The translations under genes and the position numbers were made by a program. Shown piece by piece: positions 7,607 through 16,702 of a stretch of 64,000 nt of DNA. The notes beneath the pieces were generated by a model that ran no database searches, was not told the DNA's origin, and was given only the letters and a program-made list of their open reading frames with translations. The stretch covers positions 434,001-498,000 of the forward strand of contig NZ_CP036175.1 of assembly GCF_003261575.2 (NCBI RefSeq), read 5' to 3'. This DNA is from Klebsiella huaxiensis. Its GTDB lineage: Bacteria > Pseudomonadota > Gammaproteobacteria > Enterobacterales > Enterobacteriaceae. Numbering within the stretch: position 1 is the first letter of the stretch; every line of letters starts with the position of its first letter.

Positions 7607-8602
7607 ATGAAAAAGAAAAGACCCGTACTTCAGGATGTAGCCGATCTTGTCGGCGTGACCAAAATGACGGTCAGTCGCTATCTACGTAACCCGGAACAGG
7701 TTTCCGAGGCGCTGCGTGGCAAGATAGCCGTTGCTCTCGATGAACTGGGTTATATTCCAAATCGCGCCCCTGACATCCTCTCTAATGCCACCAGTCGCGC
7801 TATTGGCGTCCTGCTGCCCTCGTTAACTAACCAGGTCTTTTCGGAAGTGTTGCGTGGTATTGAAAGCGTTACTGACGCTTTTGGTTATCAGACCATGCTA
7901 GCGCACTACGGCTATAAGCCGGAAATGGAAGAAAAACGCCTGGAATCGATGCTCTCCTGGAACATCGATGGCCTGATCCTCACCGAACGTAGCCATACGC
8001 CGCGCACGCTGAAAATGATTGAAGTGGCCGGGATCCCGGTTGTCGAACTGATGGACAGCCAGTCGCCGTGCCTCGATATTGCCGTCGGCTTTGATAACTT
8101 CGAAGCGGCCCGGCAGATGACCGCCGCGATCATCAATCACGGGCACCGCCACGTTGCCTATCTTGGCGCACGTCTCGACGAACGTACTATCATCAAACAG
8201 AAGGGGTATGAGCAGGCGATGCTTGATGCCGGGATGATGCCCTACAGCGTGATGGTCGAGCAGTCTTCCTCTTTTTCATCGGGAATTGAGCTGATGCGCC
8301 AGGCGCGTCGCGAATATCCGCAGCTTGACGGTATCTTCTGCACCAACGACGACCTGGCGGTTGGCGCGGCGTTCGAGTGTCAGCGCCTGGGACTGAAAAT
8401 CCCTGATGATATGGCGATTGCCGGTTTCCACGGTCATGATATCGGCCAGGTGATGGAGCCGCGTCTGGCCAGCGTTCTCACGCCGCGTGAGCGTATGGGG
8501 CGTATTGGCGCTGAACGTCTGCTGGCACGCATTCGCGGTGAAGTAGTGACGCCTAAGATGTTAGATTTAGGTTTCACATTGTCACCGGGTGGATCTATTT
8601 AA
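7607..8602 (+). CDS. gntR: GntR, LacI-family repressor of gluconate genes
   Basis: The 331-residue repressor of the gluconate regulon, released from DNA by gluconate. The N-terminal LacI helix-turn-helix reads LQDVADLVGVTKMTVSRYLRNPEQVS with hinge ALDELGYIPNRAP; the rest is a periplasmic-binding-protein fold ending LSPGGSI as in E. coli. An in-frame ATG 57 bases upstream is rejected because homologues begin MKKKRPVLQDVA. The ribosome site is weak (AGGA with only two bases of spacing) and follows a long inverted repeat. Its operators are visible upstream of gntK. Confidence 0.96.
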   Translation: MKKKRPVLQDVADLVGVTKMTVSRYLRNPEQVSEALRGKIAVALDELGYIPNRAPDILSNATSRAIGVLLPSLTNQVFSEVLRGIESVTDAFGYQTMLAHYGYKPEMEEKRLESMLSWNIDGLILTERSHTPRTLKMIEVAGIPVVELMDSQSPCLDIAVGFDNFEAARQMTAAIINHGHRHVAYLGARLDERTIIKQKGYEQAMLDAGMMPYSVMVEQSSSFSSGIELMRQARREYPQLDGIFCTNDDLAVGAAFECQRLGLKIPDDMAIAGFHGHDIGQVMEPRLASVLTPRERMGRIGAERLLARIRGEVVTPKMLDLGFTLSPGGSI

Positions 8603-8611
8603 ACTGACAAA

Positions 8612-8627
8612 TTTGAAGTAGATCACA
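8612..8627. promoter_or_regulatory. CRP site upstream of gntKU
   Basis: TTTGA-N6-TCACA differs from TGTGA-N6-TCACA at one position. It lies about 70 bases upstream of the first GntR operator, fitting catabolite activation of gntKU. Confidence 0.7.
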
Positions 8628-8682
8628 CATATTCACATCTGGCACGAATGGTTATTGCTTCTCCACAACTCCGGCATGACAA

Positions 8683-8696
8683 TGTTACCGATAACA
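8683..8696. promoter_or_regulatory. GntR operator 1 upstream of gntKU
   Basis: TGTTACCGATAACA is a near-perfect palindrome of the GntR type. Confidence 0.85.
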
Positions 8697-8708
8697 GTTA
8701 CCCGTAAC
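8697..8708. promoter_or_regulatory. GntR operator 2 upstream of gntKU
   Basis: GTTACCCGTAAC abuts operator 1 directly, giving two tandem half-helical repeats of the GTTAC...GTAAC motif. Confidence 0.8.
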
Positions 8709-8783
8709 AATTAATCTGTACGCGAGCATTTCATGCCTTTTAAAGCTGCCAGGCTGCGCGTATATGTCCAGTGGGAGGAAGCT

Positions 8784-9314
8784 TTGAGCACGACTAACCA
8801 TGATCACCACATCTATGTCCTGATGGGCGTTTCCGGCAGCGGTAAATCCGCTGTCGCCAGCGAAGTGGCGCATCAACTGCACGCCGCGTTTCTCGACGGC
8901 GACTTTCTGCATCCGCGCAGCAACATCAACAAGATGGCTTCGGGCGAACCGTTAAACGATGACGACCGCACTCCGTGGCTGCAGGCGTTGAACGATGCCG
9001 CATTCGCCATGCAGCGTACCAACAAAGTGTCGCTGATTGTCTGTTCTGCGCTGAAAAAGAGCTACCGCGACATCCTGCGTAAAGGTAACCCGAACCTCTC
9101 CTTTATCTACCTGAAAGGCGATTTCGAGGTTATTGAAAAACGCCTGAAGGCGCGCAAAGGCCACTTTTTTAAAACCCAGATGCTGGTGACGCAGTTTGAA
9201 ACGCTGCAAGAACCGGGTACAGAAGAAAGCGATGTTTTAATCGTAGATATCGACCAGTCATTGGAAGGCGTGGTCGCCAGCACCATTGAGGTGATCAACA
9301 AAGGCAGTAACTAG
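8784..9314 (+). CDS. gntK: GntK, thermoresistant gluconokinase
   Basis: Cytosolic kinase converting gluconate plus ATP to 6-phosphogluconate for the Entner-Doudoroff and pentose phosphate routes. The 176 residues start STTNHDHHIYVLMGVSGSGKSAVAS, with the P-loop GVSGSGKS at about residues 15-22, and continue DGDFLHPRSNINKM as in E. coli. The start is a TTG at 8784 with GGAGG six bases upstream; the longer ATG reading would add 17 non-homologous residues. The stop TAG shares its G with the gntU GTG start. Confidence 0.95.
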   Translation: MSTTNHDHHIYVLMGVSGSGKSAVASEVAHQLHAAFLDGDFLHPRSNINKMASGEPLNDDDRTPWLQALNDAAFAMQRTNKVSLIVCSALKKSYRDILRKGNPNLSFIYLKGDFEVIEKRLKARKGHFFKTQMLVTQFETLQEPGTEESDVLIVDIDQSLEGVVASTIEVINKGSN

Positions 9315-10654
9315 TGAGTACATTAACGCTTGTTTTAACAGCAGTCGGCTCCGTTTTGCTGCTGCTGTTTTTAGTCATGAAGGCGCGTATGCATGCCTTC
9401 GTGGCTTTGATGGTGGTTTCTATTGGAGCAGGTCTTTTTTCCGGAATGCCGTTGGATAAAATCGCGGCGACGATGGAAAAAGGCATGGGCGGCACGCTGG
9501 GCTTTCTGGCCATTGTCGTCGCGTTAGGGGCAATGTTTGGTAAGATCCTGCATGAAACCGGTGCGGTCGACCAGATTGCTGTCAAGATGCTGAAATCTTT
9601 CGGTCACAGCCGCGCCCATTATGCGATTGGCCTGGCCGGGCTTATCTGCGCACTGCCGCTGTTTTTTGAAGTCGCGATTGTCCTGTTGATTAGCGTGGCC
9701 TTCTCGATGGCGCGCCATACCGGCACCAACCTTGTGAAACTTGTTATCCCGCTGTTTGCTGGGGTAGCCGCTGCGGCTGCTTTCCTGCTGCCGGGACCTG
9801 CGCCGATGCTGTTGGCATCGCAGATGCACGCCGACTTTGGCTGGATGATCCTGATTGGCCTGTGCGCGGCAATTCCGGGGATGATTATTGCCGGGCCGCT
9901 GTGGGGCAATTTCATCAGCCGCTACGTTGAGCTGCACATCCCTGATGATATTAGCGAGCCGCACCTTGGTGAAGGCAAAATGCCGTCATTCGGCTTTAGT
10001 CTGTCGCTGATTCTGCTGCCGTTAGTGCTGGTTGGCCTGAAAACTATCGCCGCACGCTTTGTGCCGGAAGGTTCCACGGCCTACGAATGGTTTGAGTTTA
10101 TCGGCCATCCGTTTACCGCGATTCTGGTTGCCTGCCTGGTGGCTATCTATGGCCTGGCGGTACGTCAGGGGATGGCGAAAGACCGCGTCATGGAGATTTG
10201 TGGTCATGCACTCCAGCCTGCGGGGATTATCCTGCTGGTGATTGGCGCGGGCGGCGTGTTCAAACAGGTACTGGTTGACTCCGGCGTGGGGCCGGCGCTC
10301 GGTGAAGCGCTGACTGGCATGGGCCTGCCGATTGCGATCACCTGTTTCGTGCTGGCGGCGGCGGTGCGTATTATCCAGGGTTCTGCAACCGTTGCCTGCC
10401 TGACGGCCGTTGGTCTGGTGATGCCGGTTATTGAACAGCTGCACTACAGCGGCGCGCAGATGGCGGCACTCTCTATCTGTATCGCCGGGGGGTCCATCGT
10501 GGTCAGCCATGTCAACGACGCGGGCTTCTGGCTGTTCGGGAAGTTTACCGGCGCAACCGAAGCGCAAACGCTGAAGACCTGGACGATGATGGAGACTATC
10601 CTCGGCACCGTTGGTGCAATTGTCGGTATGATTGCGTTTACGCTGTTGAGTTAA
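9314..10654 (+). CDS. gntU: GntU, low-affinity gluconate:H+ symporter
   Basis: A 446-residue inner-membrane transporter of the GntP family with about 12-14 hydrophobic segments, close to E. coli GntU over its whole length (for example GLAGLICALPLFFEVAIVLL and SIVVSHVNDAGFWLF). It starts with GTG overlapping the gntK stop by one base (TAGTG), so translation is probably coupled. A strong hairpin ends the operon. Confidence 0.96.
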   Translation: MSTLTLVLTAVGSVLLLLFLVMKARMHAFVALMVVSIGAGLFSGMPLDKIAATMEKGMGGTLGFLAIVVALGAMFGKILHETGAVDQIAVKMLKSFGHSRAHYAIGLAGLICALPLFFEVAIVLLISVAFSMARHTGTNLVKLVIPLFAGVAAAAAFLLPGPAPMLLASQMHADFGWMILIGLCAAIPGMIIAGPLWGNFISRYVELHIPDDISEPHLGEGKMPSFGFSLSLILLPLVLVGLKTIAARFVPEGSTAYEWFEFIGHPFTAILVACLVAIYGLAVRQGMAKDRVMEICGHALQPAGIILLVIGAGGVFKQVLVDSGVGPALGEALTGMGLPIAITCFVLAAAVRIIQGSATVACLTAVGLVMPVIEQLHYSGAQMAALSICIAGGSIVVSHVNDAGFWLFGKFTGATEAQTLKTWTMMETILGTVGAIVGMIAFTLLS

Positions 10655-10661
10655 ATGTAAG

Positions 10662-10702
10662 AAATATGACCCGGCTGAGCAAAGCGATGCCGGGTCATAT
10701 TT
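10662..10702 (+). terminator. Hairpin after gntU
   Basis: AAATATGACCCGGC (10662-10675) pairs perfectly with GCCGGGTCATATTT (10689-10702) over 14 base pairs. The T run is short. Confidence 0.8.
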
Positions 10703-11108
10703 CCCCACCAAACTTTTTTACTCGAAATCCTTCGTTTTACCCCCTACCTAAATCTCTATCATGAGAAATACGACGAATGTCACAGATATCATCAACCCGC
10801 GTCAGCACTGGGTTTGTCGGGTTTTGTCAGGAAGATTAAAACAGCCGAATTTCTGCTGAAATCCATAATCAGGATCAATAAAATAGCGGCGGAAAATATT
10901 CCCTTCACAATATAAATTCCCTGATAATCATTAGGGTATTCCGGGGTGCCAATGACGGCTGCCGCAATGCAGAATTAGTTGCGTTACTGATTGTCTGGCA
11001 ATCATTGATTAATTTCACTTGCGACTTTAGCTGCATTTTGTAATGTGAAGGACTAACCAGTAGGAAACTGGCCTGGAACAAACAGCAAACACCTCGCAGG
11101 AATACGTT
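10703..11108. other. Long non-coding stretch before asd; yhgN absent
   Basis: About 406 bases without a supportable gene. In E. coli yhgN lies between gntU and asd; no trace of its reading frame is seen. Near the asd end, TTGCGA (11019-11024) and TAATGT (11041-11046), 16 bases apart, are a possible asd promoter, and GATTG-TCTGG-CAATC is a small hairpin upstream of it. The promoter call is tentative. Confidence 0.5.
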
Positions 11109-12215
11109 ATGAAAAATGTTGGTTTTATCGGCTGGCGCGGAATGGTCGGCTCTGTACTCATGCAACGCATGGTTGAAGAGCGCGACTTTGACGCCATTCG
11201 CCCTGTTTTTTTCTCCACCTCCCAGTTGGGGCAGCCTGCTCCATCTTTTGGTGGCAGTACCGGTGGCACGCTTCAGGATGCGTTTGACCTGGAAGCACTG
11301 AAGGCGCTGGACATTATTGTCACGTGTCAGGGCGGCGATTACACCAACGATATTTACCCGAAGCTGCGTGAAAGCGGCTGGCAGGGGTACTGGATTGACG
11401 CGGCCTCTTCGCTGCGCATGAAAGATGACGCGATTATCATTCTTGACCCGGTGAACCAGGATGTTATCACCGCTGGCTTGAACAACGGTGTGAAGACCTT
11501 TGTTGGTGGTAACTGTACCGTCAGCCTGATGCTGATGTCCCTTGGCGGCCTGTTTGCTCAGGATCTGGTTGAGTGGGTCAGCGTGGCGACTTACCAGGCG
11601 GCTTCCGGCGGCGGCGCGCGGCATATGCGCGAGCTGCTGACTCAGATGGGTCAGCTGCATAGCCATGTCGCGACAGAGCTGGCGAATCCGGCTTCCGCCA
11701 TTTTGGATATTGAACGTAAAGTGACGTCGTTGACCCGTAGCGGCGAGCTGGCGGTGGACAACTTTGGCGTACCGCTGGCAGGCAGCCTGATCCCTTGGAT
11801 CGACAAACAGCTGGATAACGGTCAGAGCCGCGAAGAGTGGAAAGGCCAGGCGGAGACCAACAAAATCCTCGCGACCGCTTCGGCGATTCCGGTAGACGGC
11901 CTGTGCGTTCGCGTTGGCGCGCTGCGTTGCCACAGCCAGGCGTTCACCATCAAGCTGAAAAAAGATGTTTCGATCCCGACCGTTGAGGAACTACTGGCTG
12001 CGCACAATCCGTGGGCCAAAGTGGTACCGAACGATCGTGACATTACCATGCGTGAGCTGACCCCAGCTGCCGTGACCGGCACCCTGACCACCCCGGTGGG
12101 TCGCCTGCGTAAACTGAATATGGGGCCTGAGTATCTGTCGGCCTTCACCGTCGGTGACCAGCTCTTGTGGGGCGCAGCTGAACCGCTACGCCGCATGCTA
12201 CGACAGCTGGCATAA
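11109..12215 (+). CDS. asd: Aspartate-semialdehyde dehydrogenase
   Basis: Cytosolic NADPH-dependent enzyme reducing beta-aspartyl phosphate to aspartate semialdehyde, the branch point to lysine/diaminopimelate, methionine and threonine. The 368 residues match E. coli Asd. NADP-binding VGFIGWRGMVGSVLM is at the N-terminus, the catalytic Cys is in GGNCTVSLMLMSLGG (about residue 136), and the active-site His is in VGALRCHSQAFTI. AGGA lies 7 bases before the start, and a strong terminator follows. Confidence 0.97.
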   Translation: MKNVGFIGWRGMVGSVLMQRMVEERDFDAIRPVFFSTSQLGQPAPSFGGSTGGTLQDAFDLEALKALDIIVTCQGGDYTNDIYPKLRESGWQGYWIDAASSLRMKDDAIIILDPVNQDVITAGLNNGVKTFVGGNCTVSLMLMSLGGLFAQDLVEWVSVATYQAASGGGARHMRELLTQMGQLHSHVATELANPASAILDIERKVTSLTRSGELAVDNFGVPLAGSLIPWIDKQLDNGQSREEWKGQAETNKILATASAIPVDGLCVRVGALRCHSQAFTIKLKKDVSIPTVEELLAAHNPWAKVVPNDRDITMRELTPAAVTGTLTTPVGRLRKLNMGPEYLSAFTVGDQLLWGAAEPLRRMLRQLA

Positions 12216-12230
12216 AAAACAGGATGAGCA

Positions 12231-12260
12231 AAAAGGGGTGATAGAACACCCCTTTTTTTT
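12231..12260 (+). terminator. Terminator after asd
   Basis: AAAAGGGGTG (12231-12240) pairs with CACCCCTTTT, followed by four more Ts. Confidence 0.9.
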
Positions 12261-12343
12261 GCGTAATACAAGGAGTAAACGCGGATGTTTGATTTTTCCC
12301 AACGGAGGTAACGCAGCCTTGGCTATGCTTTAAGTAAGGGGCA

Positions 12344-12457
12344 ATGATGTCTCCTTACCTGAAGGTGGGACGGAGCAGGAGGATGCACATTGTGCTGCGC
12401 CGTTCAGGTCAAAAAAGTCGCCAGATGCAGGAAAAGGCGGCACTTACAACAGGATGA
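12344..12457 (+). CDS. Possible 37-codon leader ORF before glgB
   Basis: An ATG-initiated frame of 37 codons (begins MMSPYLKVGRS, rich in Arg/Lys/Gln) stops 4 bases before the glgB ATG. GGGG three bases upstream is a poor ribosome site. An even shorter frame (MFDFSQRR, 12285-12311) has a good AGGAG. Position suggests possible coupling with glgB, but nothing shows that either is translated, and similarity to a known peptide is not recognised. Confidence 0.25.
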   Translation: MMSPYLKVGRSRRMHIVLRRSGQKSRQMQEKAALTTG

Positions 12458-12461
12458 AACC

Positions 12462-14648
12462 ATGTCTAATCGTATTGATAGGGACGTGATTAATGCGCTT
12501 ATCGCTGGCCATTTTGCGGATCCTTTTTCCGTACTTGGTATGCATTGCACCGAAGCCGGGCTGGAAGTTCGCGCATTATTACCTGACGCCACCGACGTGT
12601 GGGTCATTGAACCGAAAACCGGACGCAAAGTCGGCAAGCTTGAATGCCTTGACTCGCGCGGTTTCTTTAGCGGCGTTCTGCCGCGACGTAAAAATCCTTT
12701 TCGCTATCAGTTGGCCGTGACCTGGCATGACCAGCAAAACCTGATCGACGACCCCTACCGCTTCGGCCCACTGTTGCAGGACCTGGACGTATGGTTGCTG
12801 TCGGAAGGCACGCATCTGCGTCCGTATGAAACGCTGGGTGCGCACGCCGATACCATGGACGGCGTCGTTGGGACGCGTTTTTCAGTTTGGGCACCGAACG
12901 CTCGCCGGGTCTCCGTCGTCGGCCAGTTTAACTACTGGGACGGCCGCCGCCACCCGATGCGTCTGCGCAAAGAGTCCGGCATCTGGGAGCTGTTCGTTCC
13001 CGGAGCCGTGAATGGCCAACTGTATAAATTCGAGCTTATTGATGCCCACGGCAAGCTGCGGGTGAAGTCTGACCCTTACGCTTTTGAAGCGCAGATGCGC
13101 CCGGACAGCGCTTCGCTTATCTGCGGGCTTCCGGAGAAAGTTGAGCAGCCGCAGGTGCGTAAACAGGCTAACGGGTTTGATGCGCCAATATCTATCTATG
13201 AAGTTCATCTCGGCTCATGGCGTCGCCATACCGATAACAATTTCTGGCTGAGCTATCGTGAGCTGGCCGATCAACTGGTGCCGTATGCCAAATGGATGGG
13301 CTTTACCCATCTGGAGCTGCTGCCGGTTAATGAACATCCGTTTGACGGTAGCTGGGGCTATCAGCCAACCGGGCTATATGCGCCAACCCGCCGTTTCGGT
13401 ACCCGGGAAGATTTCCGCTACTTTATCAATGCCGCACATGCTGCTGGCCTTAACGTTATCCTTGACTGGGTGCCGGGTCATTTCCCATCGGACGATTTTG
13501 CCCTTGCGTCGTTTGACGGCACCTCGTTGTATGAACATAGCGATCCGCGCGAAGGCTATCATCAGGACTGGAACACGCTGATTTACAACTACGGTCGCCG
13601 TGAGGTCAGCAATTTCCTGGTCGGCAATGCGCTGTACTGGATTGAGCGCTTTGGCATTGATGCGCTGAGGGTCGATGCGGTGGCATCGATGATTTATCGC
13701 GACTACAGCCGCAAAGAGGGCGAGTGGGTGCCGAACGAATTCGGCGGCCGGGAAAATCTTGAAGCTATTGAGTTCCTGCGTAATACCAACCGGGTCCTGG
13801 GCGAACAAACGCCGGGCGCGGTGACGATGGCGGAAGAATCGACCGATTTTGCTGGCGTATCTCGTCCTTCATCTGATGGTGGTCTGGGTTTTTGGTTTAA
13901 GTGGAACCTTGGCTGGATGCACGACACTCTCGATTACATGAAGTTAGATCCGGTGCATCGTCGCCATCATCACGACAAGATGACTTTCGGCATGCTCTAT
14001 AACTACACCGAGAACTTTGTGTTACCGCTCTCCCACGACGAAGTGGTGCACGGTAAAAAATCGATTCTTGACCGTATGCCGGGTGACGCCTGGCAGAAGT
14101 TCGCCAACCTGCGTGCCTACTACGGCTGGCTGTTTGCCTTCCCGGGTAAAAAGCTGCTGTTTATGGGCAATGAATTCGCTCAGGGGCGCGAGTGGAACCA
14201 CGACGGAAGCCTCGACTGGCACTTGCTGGAAGGCGGAGATAACTGGCACCACGGCGTTCAGCGGCTGGTGCGCGACCTGAACCATACCTATCGTCACCAT
14301 AAAGCATTACACGAGTTGGATTTTGACCCTTACGGCTTCGAATGGCTGGTGGTCGACGATCATGAGCGCTCGGTATTTATTTTTGTCCGTCGTGACAAGG
14401 CTGGTAATGAAATCATCGTGGCCAGCAACTTTACCCCGGTGCCGCGTCATGAATACCGTTTTGGTATCAACCAGCCGGGGAAATGGCGCGAAGAGCTGAA
14501 TACTGACTCCATGCATTACCACGGCAGTAATACAGGTAACTGTGGGGTTGTTGAAAGCGAAGCGATTGCCAGTCACGGTCGTGAATACTCTCTCTCGATC
14601 ACGCTGCCGCCGCTGGCGACGGTCTGGCTGGTGCGGGAGGCACAATGA
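12462..14648 (+). CDS. glgB: GlgB, 1,4-alpha-glucan branching enzyme
   Basis: Cytosolic GH13 enzyme that cuts alpha-1,4 chains and reattaches them in alpha-1,6 linkage during glycogen synthesis. With 728 residues it aligns without gaps in length with E. coli GlgB. Two N-terminal carbohydrate-binding (CBM48-type) domains precede the TIM barrel. Conserved regions are DWVPGHF, GIDALRVDAV (nucleophile Asp405), TMAEEST (acid/base Glu458) and LSHDE. ATG 12462 is chosen because homologues begin MS-RIDRDVINALIAGHF and AGGA lies upstream. First gene of glgBXCAP; its stop overlaps glgX (ATGA). Confidence 0.97.
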   Translation: MSNRIDRDVINALIAGHFADPFSVLGMHCTEAGLEVRALLPDATDVWVIEPKTGRKVGKLECLDSRGFFSGVLPRRKNPFRYQLAVTWHDQQNLIDDPYRFGPLLQDLDVWLLSEGTHLRPYETLGAHADTMDGVVGTRFSVWAPNARRVSVVGQFNYWDGRRHPMRLRKESGIWELFVPGAVNGQLYKFELIDAHGKLRVKSDPYAFEAQMRPDSASLICGLPEKVEQPQVRKQANGFDAPISIYEVHLGSWRRHTDNNFWLSYRELADQLVPYAKWMGFTHLELLPVNEHPFDGSWGYQPTGLYAPTRRFGTREDFRYFINAAHAAGLNVILDWVPGHFPSDDFALASFDGTSLYEHSDPREGYHQDWNTLIYNYGRREVSNFLVGNALYWIERFGIDALRVDAVASMIYRDYSRKEGEWVPNEFGGRENLEAIEFLRNTNRVLGEQTPGAVTMAEESTDFAGVSRPSSDGGLGFWFKWNLGWMHDTLDYMKLDPVHRRHHHDKMTFGMLYNYTENFVLPLSHDEVVHGKKSILDRMPGDAWQKFANLRAYYGWLFAFPGKKLLFMGNEFAQGREWNHDGSLDWHLLEGGDNWHHGVQRLVRDLNHTYRHHKALHELDFDPYGFEWLVVDDHERSVFIFVRRDKAGNEIIVASNFTPVPRHEYRFGINQPGKWREELNTDSMHYHGSNTGNCGVVESEAIASHGREYSLSITLPPLATVWLVREAQ

Positions 14649-16621
14649 TCGTACTCACGGCAGGCAAGCCCGCGCCGTTGGGGTCTAGCTACGACGGTAA
14701 GGGAGTGAACTTCGCCCTCTTTTCCGCCCATGCGGAGCGGGTGGAACTCTGTGTGTTCGACGAGCAGGGCAACGAACGGCGTGTCGACCTACCCACACGC
14801 AGTGGCGATATCTGGCACGGTTGGCTAGCTGAAGTCGGGCCGGGGTTGCGTTACGGCTACCGCGTCCATGGCCCCTGGGACCCGGCGCAGGGGCACCGCT
14901 TTAACCCGGCAAAGCTGCTGCTCGATCCCTGCTGCCATCAAGTGAACGGTGCGCTGCCTGATGATGAGCGTCTTCATGGCGGCGATTGCGACCCTGATAA
15001 CCGCGATAGTGCAGCGATAGCGCCGAAATCGCGGGTTGTCGATCTGCATTACGACTGGCGCGGTGATAAGCCGCCGCGCACGCCGTGGGGTCAGACGGTC
15101 CTTTATGAAGCCCACGTCAAAGGGCTGACGTACCTGCATCCTGAACTACCCGAGGCGATTCGCGGCACTTACAAGGCTTTGGGTCACCCGGTGATGATCG
15201 ACTACTTCCGCACGCTGGGTATTACTGCACTAGAGTTAATGCCGGTGGCGCAGTTCGCCAGCGAGCCGCGTCTCCAGCGGATGGGGTTAAGCAACTACTG
15301 GGGCTATAACCCATTGGCGATTTTCGCCATCGATACGCGCTACGCCAGTGCGCCGGAACATGCGCTCAATGAGTTTCGCGATGCGGTAAAAGCGCTGCAT
15401 GCGGCGGGCATTGAAGTGATTCTCGACGTGGTGCTGAACCATAGCGCTGAGATAGACCTTGAGGGGCCGACCTTCTCCCTGCGCGGAATTGATAACCGTA
15501 GCTATTATTGGATCAGAGAAGACGGCGATTATCACAACTGGACCGGCTGCGGGAACACCATCAACCTCAGCCATCCGGGCGTGGTGGAGTATGCCCGTCA
15601 GTGCCTGCGTTTTTGGGTGGATGAGTGTCACGTTGATGGTTTTCGTTTTGACCTGGCGTCAGTCATGGGCCGCACGCCGGAGTTTCGTCAGGATGCACCT
15701 TTGTTTGAGGCCATCCGTAACGACCCGCGTCTGGCGGAAGTGAAGCTGATCGCTGAGCCTTGGGATATTGGCCCCGGCGGCTATCAGGTCGGTAATTTTC
15801 CGCCGCTGTTTGCTGAATGGAACGACCACTTCCGCGATACCGTGCGTCGTTTCTGGTTACAACAAAATGTCTCGTTGGGCGACTTCGCTCAGCGTTTTGC
15901 TGCCTCCAGCGATGTTTTTCAGCGCAATGGACGGCAGCCTGCGGCGGCGATCAATTTGGTCACCGCGCACGATGGTTTTACTCTTCGCGACTGCGTTTGT
16001 TTCAATCAGAAACATAATGAGGCAAACGGCGAAGAGAATCGCGATGGGACTAACAATAACTACAGCAACAATCATGGTATAGAGGGATTAGAAGGGAATC
16101 TTGCTGTGATTGAACGGCGCCGTGCCAGCGTCCACGCCCTCCTGGCGACGCTGCTGTTGGCGCAAGGAACGCCGATGCTGTTGGCGGGTGACGAACAGGG
16201 TCACAGCCAGCATGGCAACAACAATGCTTATTGTCAGGACAATGCGTTGACCTGGCTGGACTGGAACCATACGAACCGCGGGCTGACCGCGTTCACTGCC
16301 GCGCTGATTCATCTGCGCCAGCGTATTGCGGCATTAACCGCTAATCGTTGGTGGCAGGAGGGTGACGGCAGTGTTCGTTGGTTAAACCAGAATGCGCAAC
16401 CGCTGTCTGCCGATGAATGGCAGCATGGTGCACCGCGCATGCAGATCATATTGTCCGATCGCTGGTTGATAACGCTCAATGCGACCCCTGAGGTGGCGGA
16501 GATGGTTTTACCCGCGGGGGAATGGCGTGCCATTCCACCTTTCGCCGGAGAGGATAATCCGGTCATTATGGCTGTCTGGCATGGGCCCGCGCACGGAGTG
16601 TGCGTATTTCAAAGGTCGTAA
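14645..16621 (+). CDS. glgX: GlgX, glycogen debranching enzyme (isoamylase type)
   Basis: GH13 alpha-1,6-glucosidase that removes the short limit-dextrin branches left by glycogen phosphorylase. The 658 residues equal the E. coli length. An N-terminal CBM48-like domain (GVNFALFSAHAERVELCVFD) precedes the catalytic barrel with VVLNHSAE, DGFRFDLASVMG (nucleophile Asp), LIAEPWDIGPGGYQ (acid/base Glu) and NLVTAHDGFTL. Its start overlaps the glgB stop by 4 bases. An 81-base gap, longer than the others in the operon, separates it from glgC. Confidence 0.97.
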   Translation: MIVLTAGKPAPLGSSYDGKGVNFALFSAHAERVELCVFDEQGNERRVDLPTRSGDIWHGWLAEVGPGLRYGYRVHGPWDPAQGHRFNPAKLLLDPCCHQVNGALPDDERLHGGDCDPDNRDSAAIAPKSRVVDLHYDWRGDKPPRTPWGQTVLYEAHVKGLTYLHPELPEAIRGTYKALGHPVMIDYFRTLGITALELMPVAQFASEPRLQRMGLSNYWGYNPLAIFAIDTRYASAPEHALNEFRDAVKALHAAGIEVILDVVLNHSAEIDLEGPTFSLRGIDNRSYYWIREDGDYHNWTGCGNTINLSHPGVVEYARQCLRFWVDECHVDGFRFDLASVMGRTPEFRQDAPLFEAIRNDPRLAEVKLIAEPWDIGPGGYQVGNFPPLFAEWNDHFRDTVRRFWLQQNVSLGDFAQRFAASSDVFQRNGRQPAAAINLVTAHDGFTLRDCVCFNQKHNEANGEENRDGTNNNYSNNHGIEGLEGNLAVIERRRASVHALLATLLLAQGTPMLLAGDEQGHSQHGNNNAYCQDNALTWLDWNHTNRGLTAFTAALIHLRQRIAALTANRWWQEGDGSVRWLNQNAQPLSADEWQHGAPRMQIILSDRWLITLNATPEVAEMVLPAGEWRAIPPFAGEDNPVIMAVWHGPAHGVCVFQRS

Positions 16622-16702
16622 ACCTCGAGGCTTCCGGTTGGTCTCGAAGCGGCGGCGCGGCGAGAAGGGCAGGCAAGCTGGGGAGTAAAAAAGGAGTTAA
16701 TT

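Noticed and set aside
10905..11933. 342-codon minus-strand frame spanning the asd start and its upstream region
   Set aside because: Its composition follows the complement of asd, with no known domain, and it covers the presumed asd promoter.
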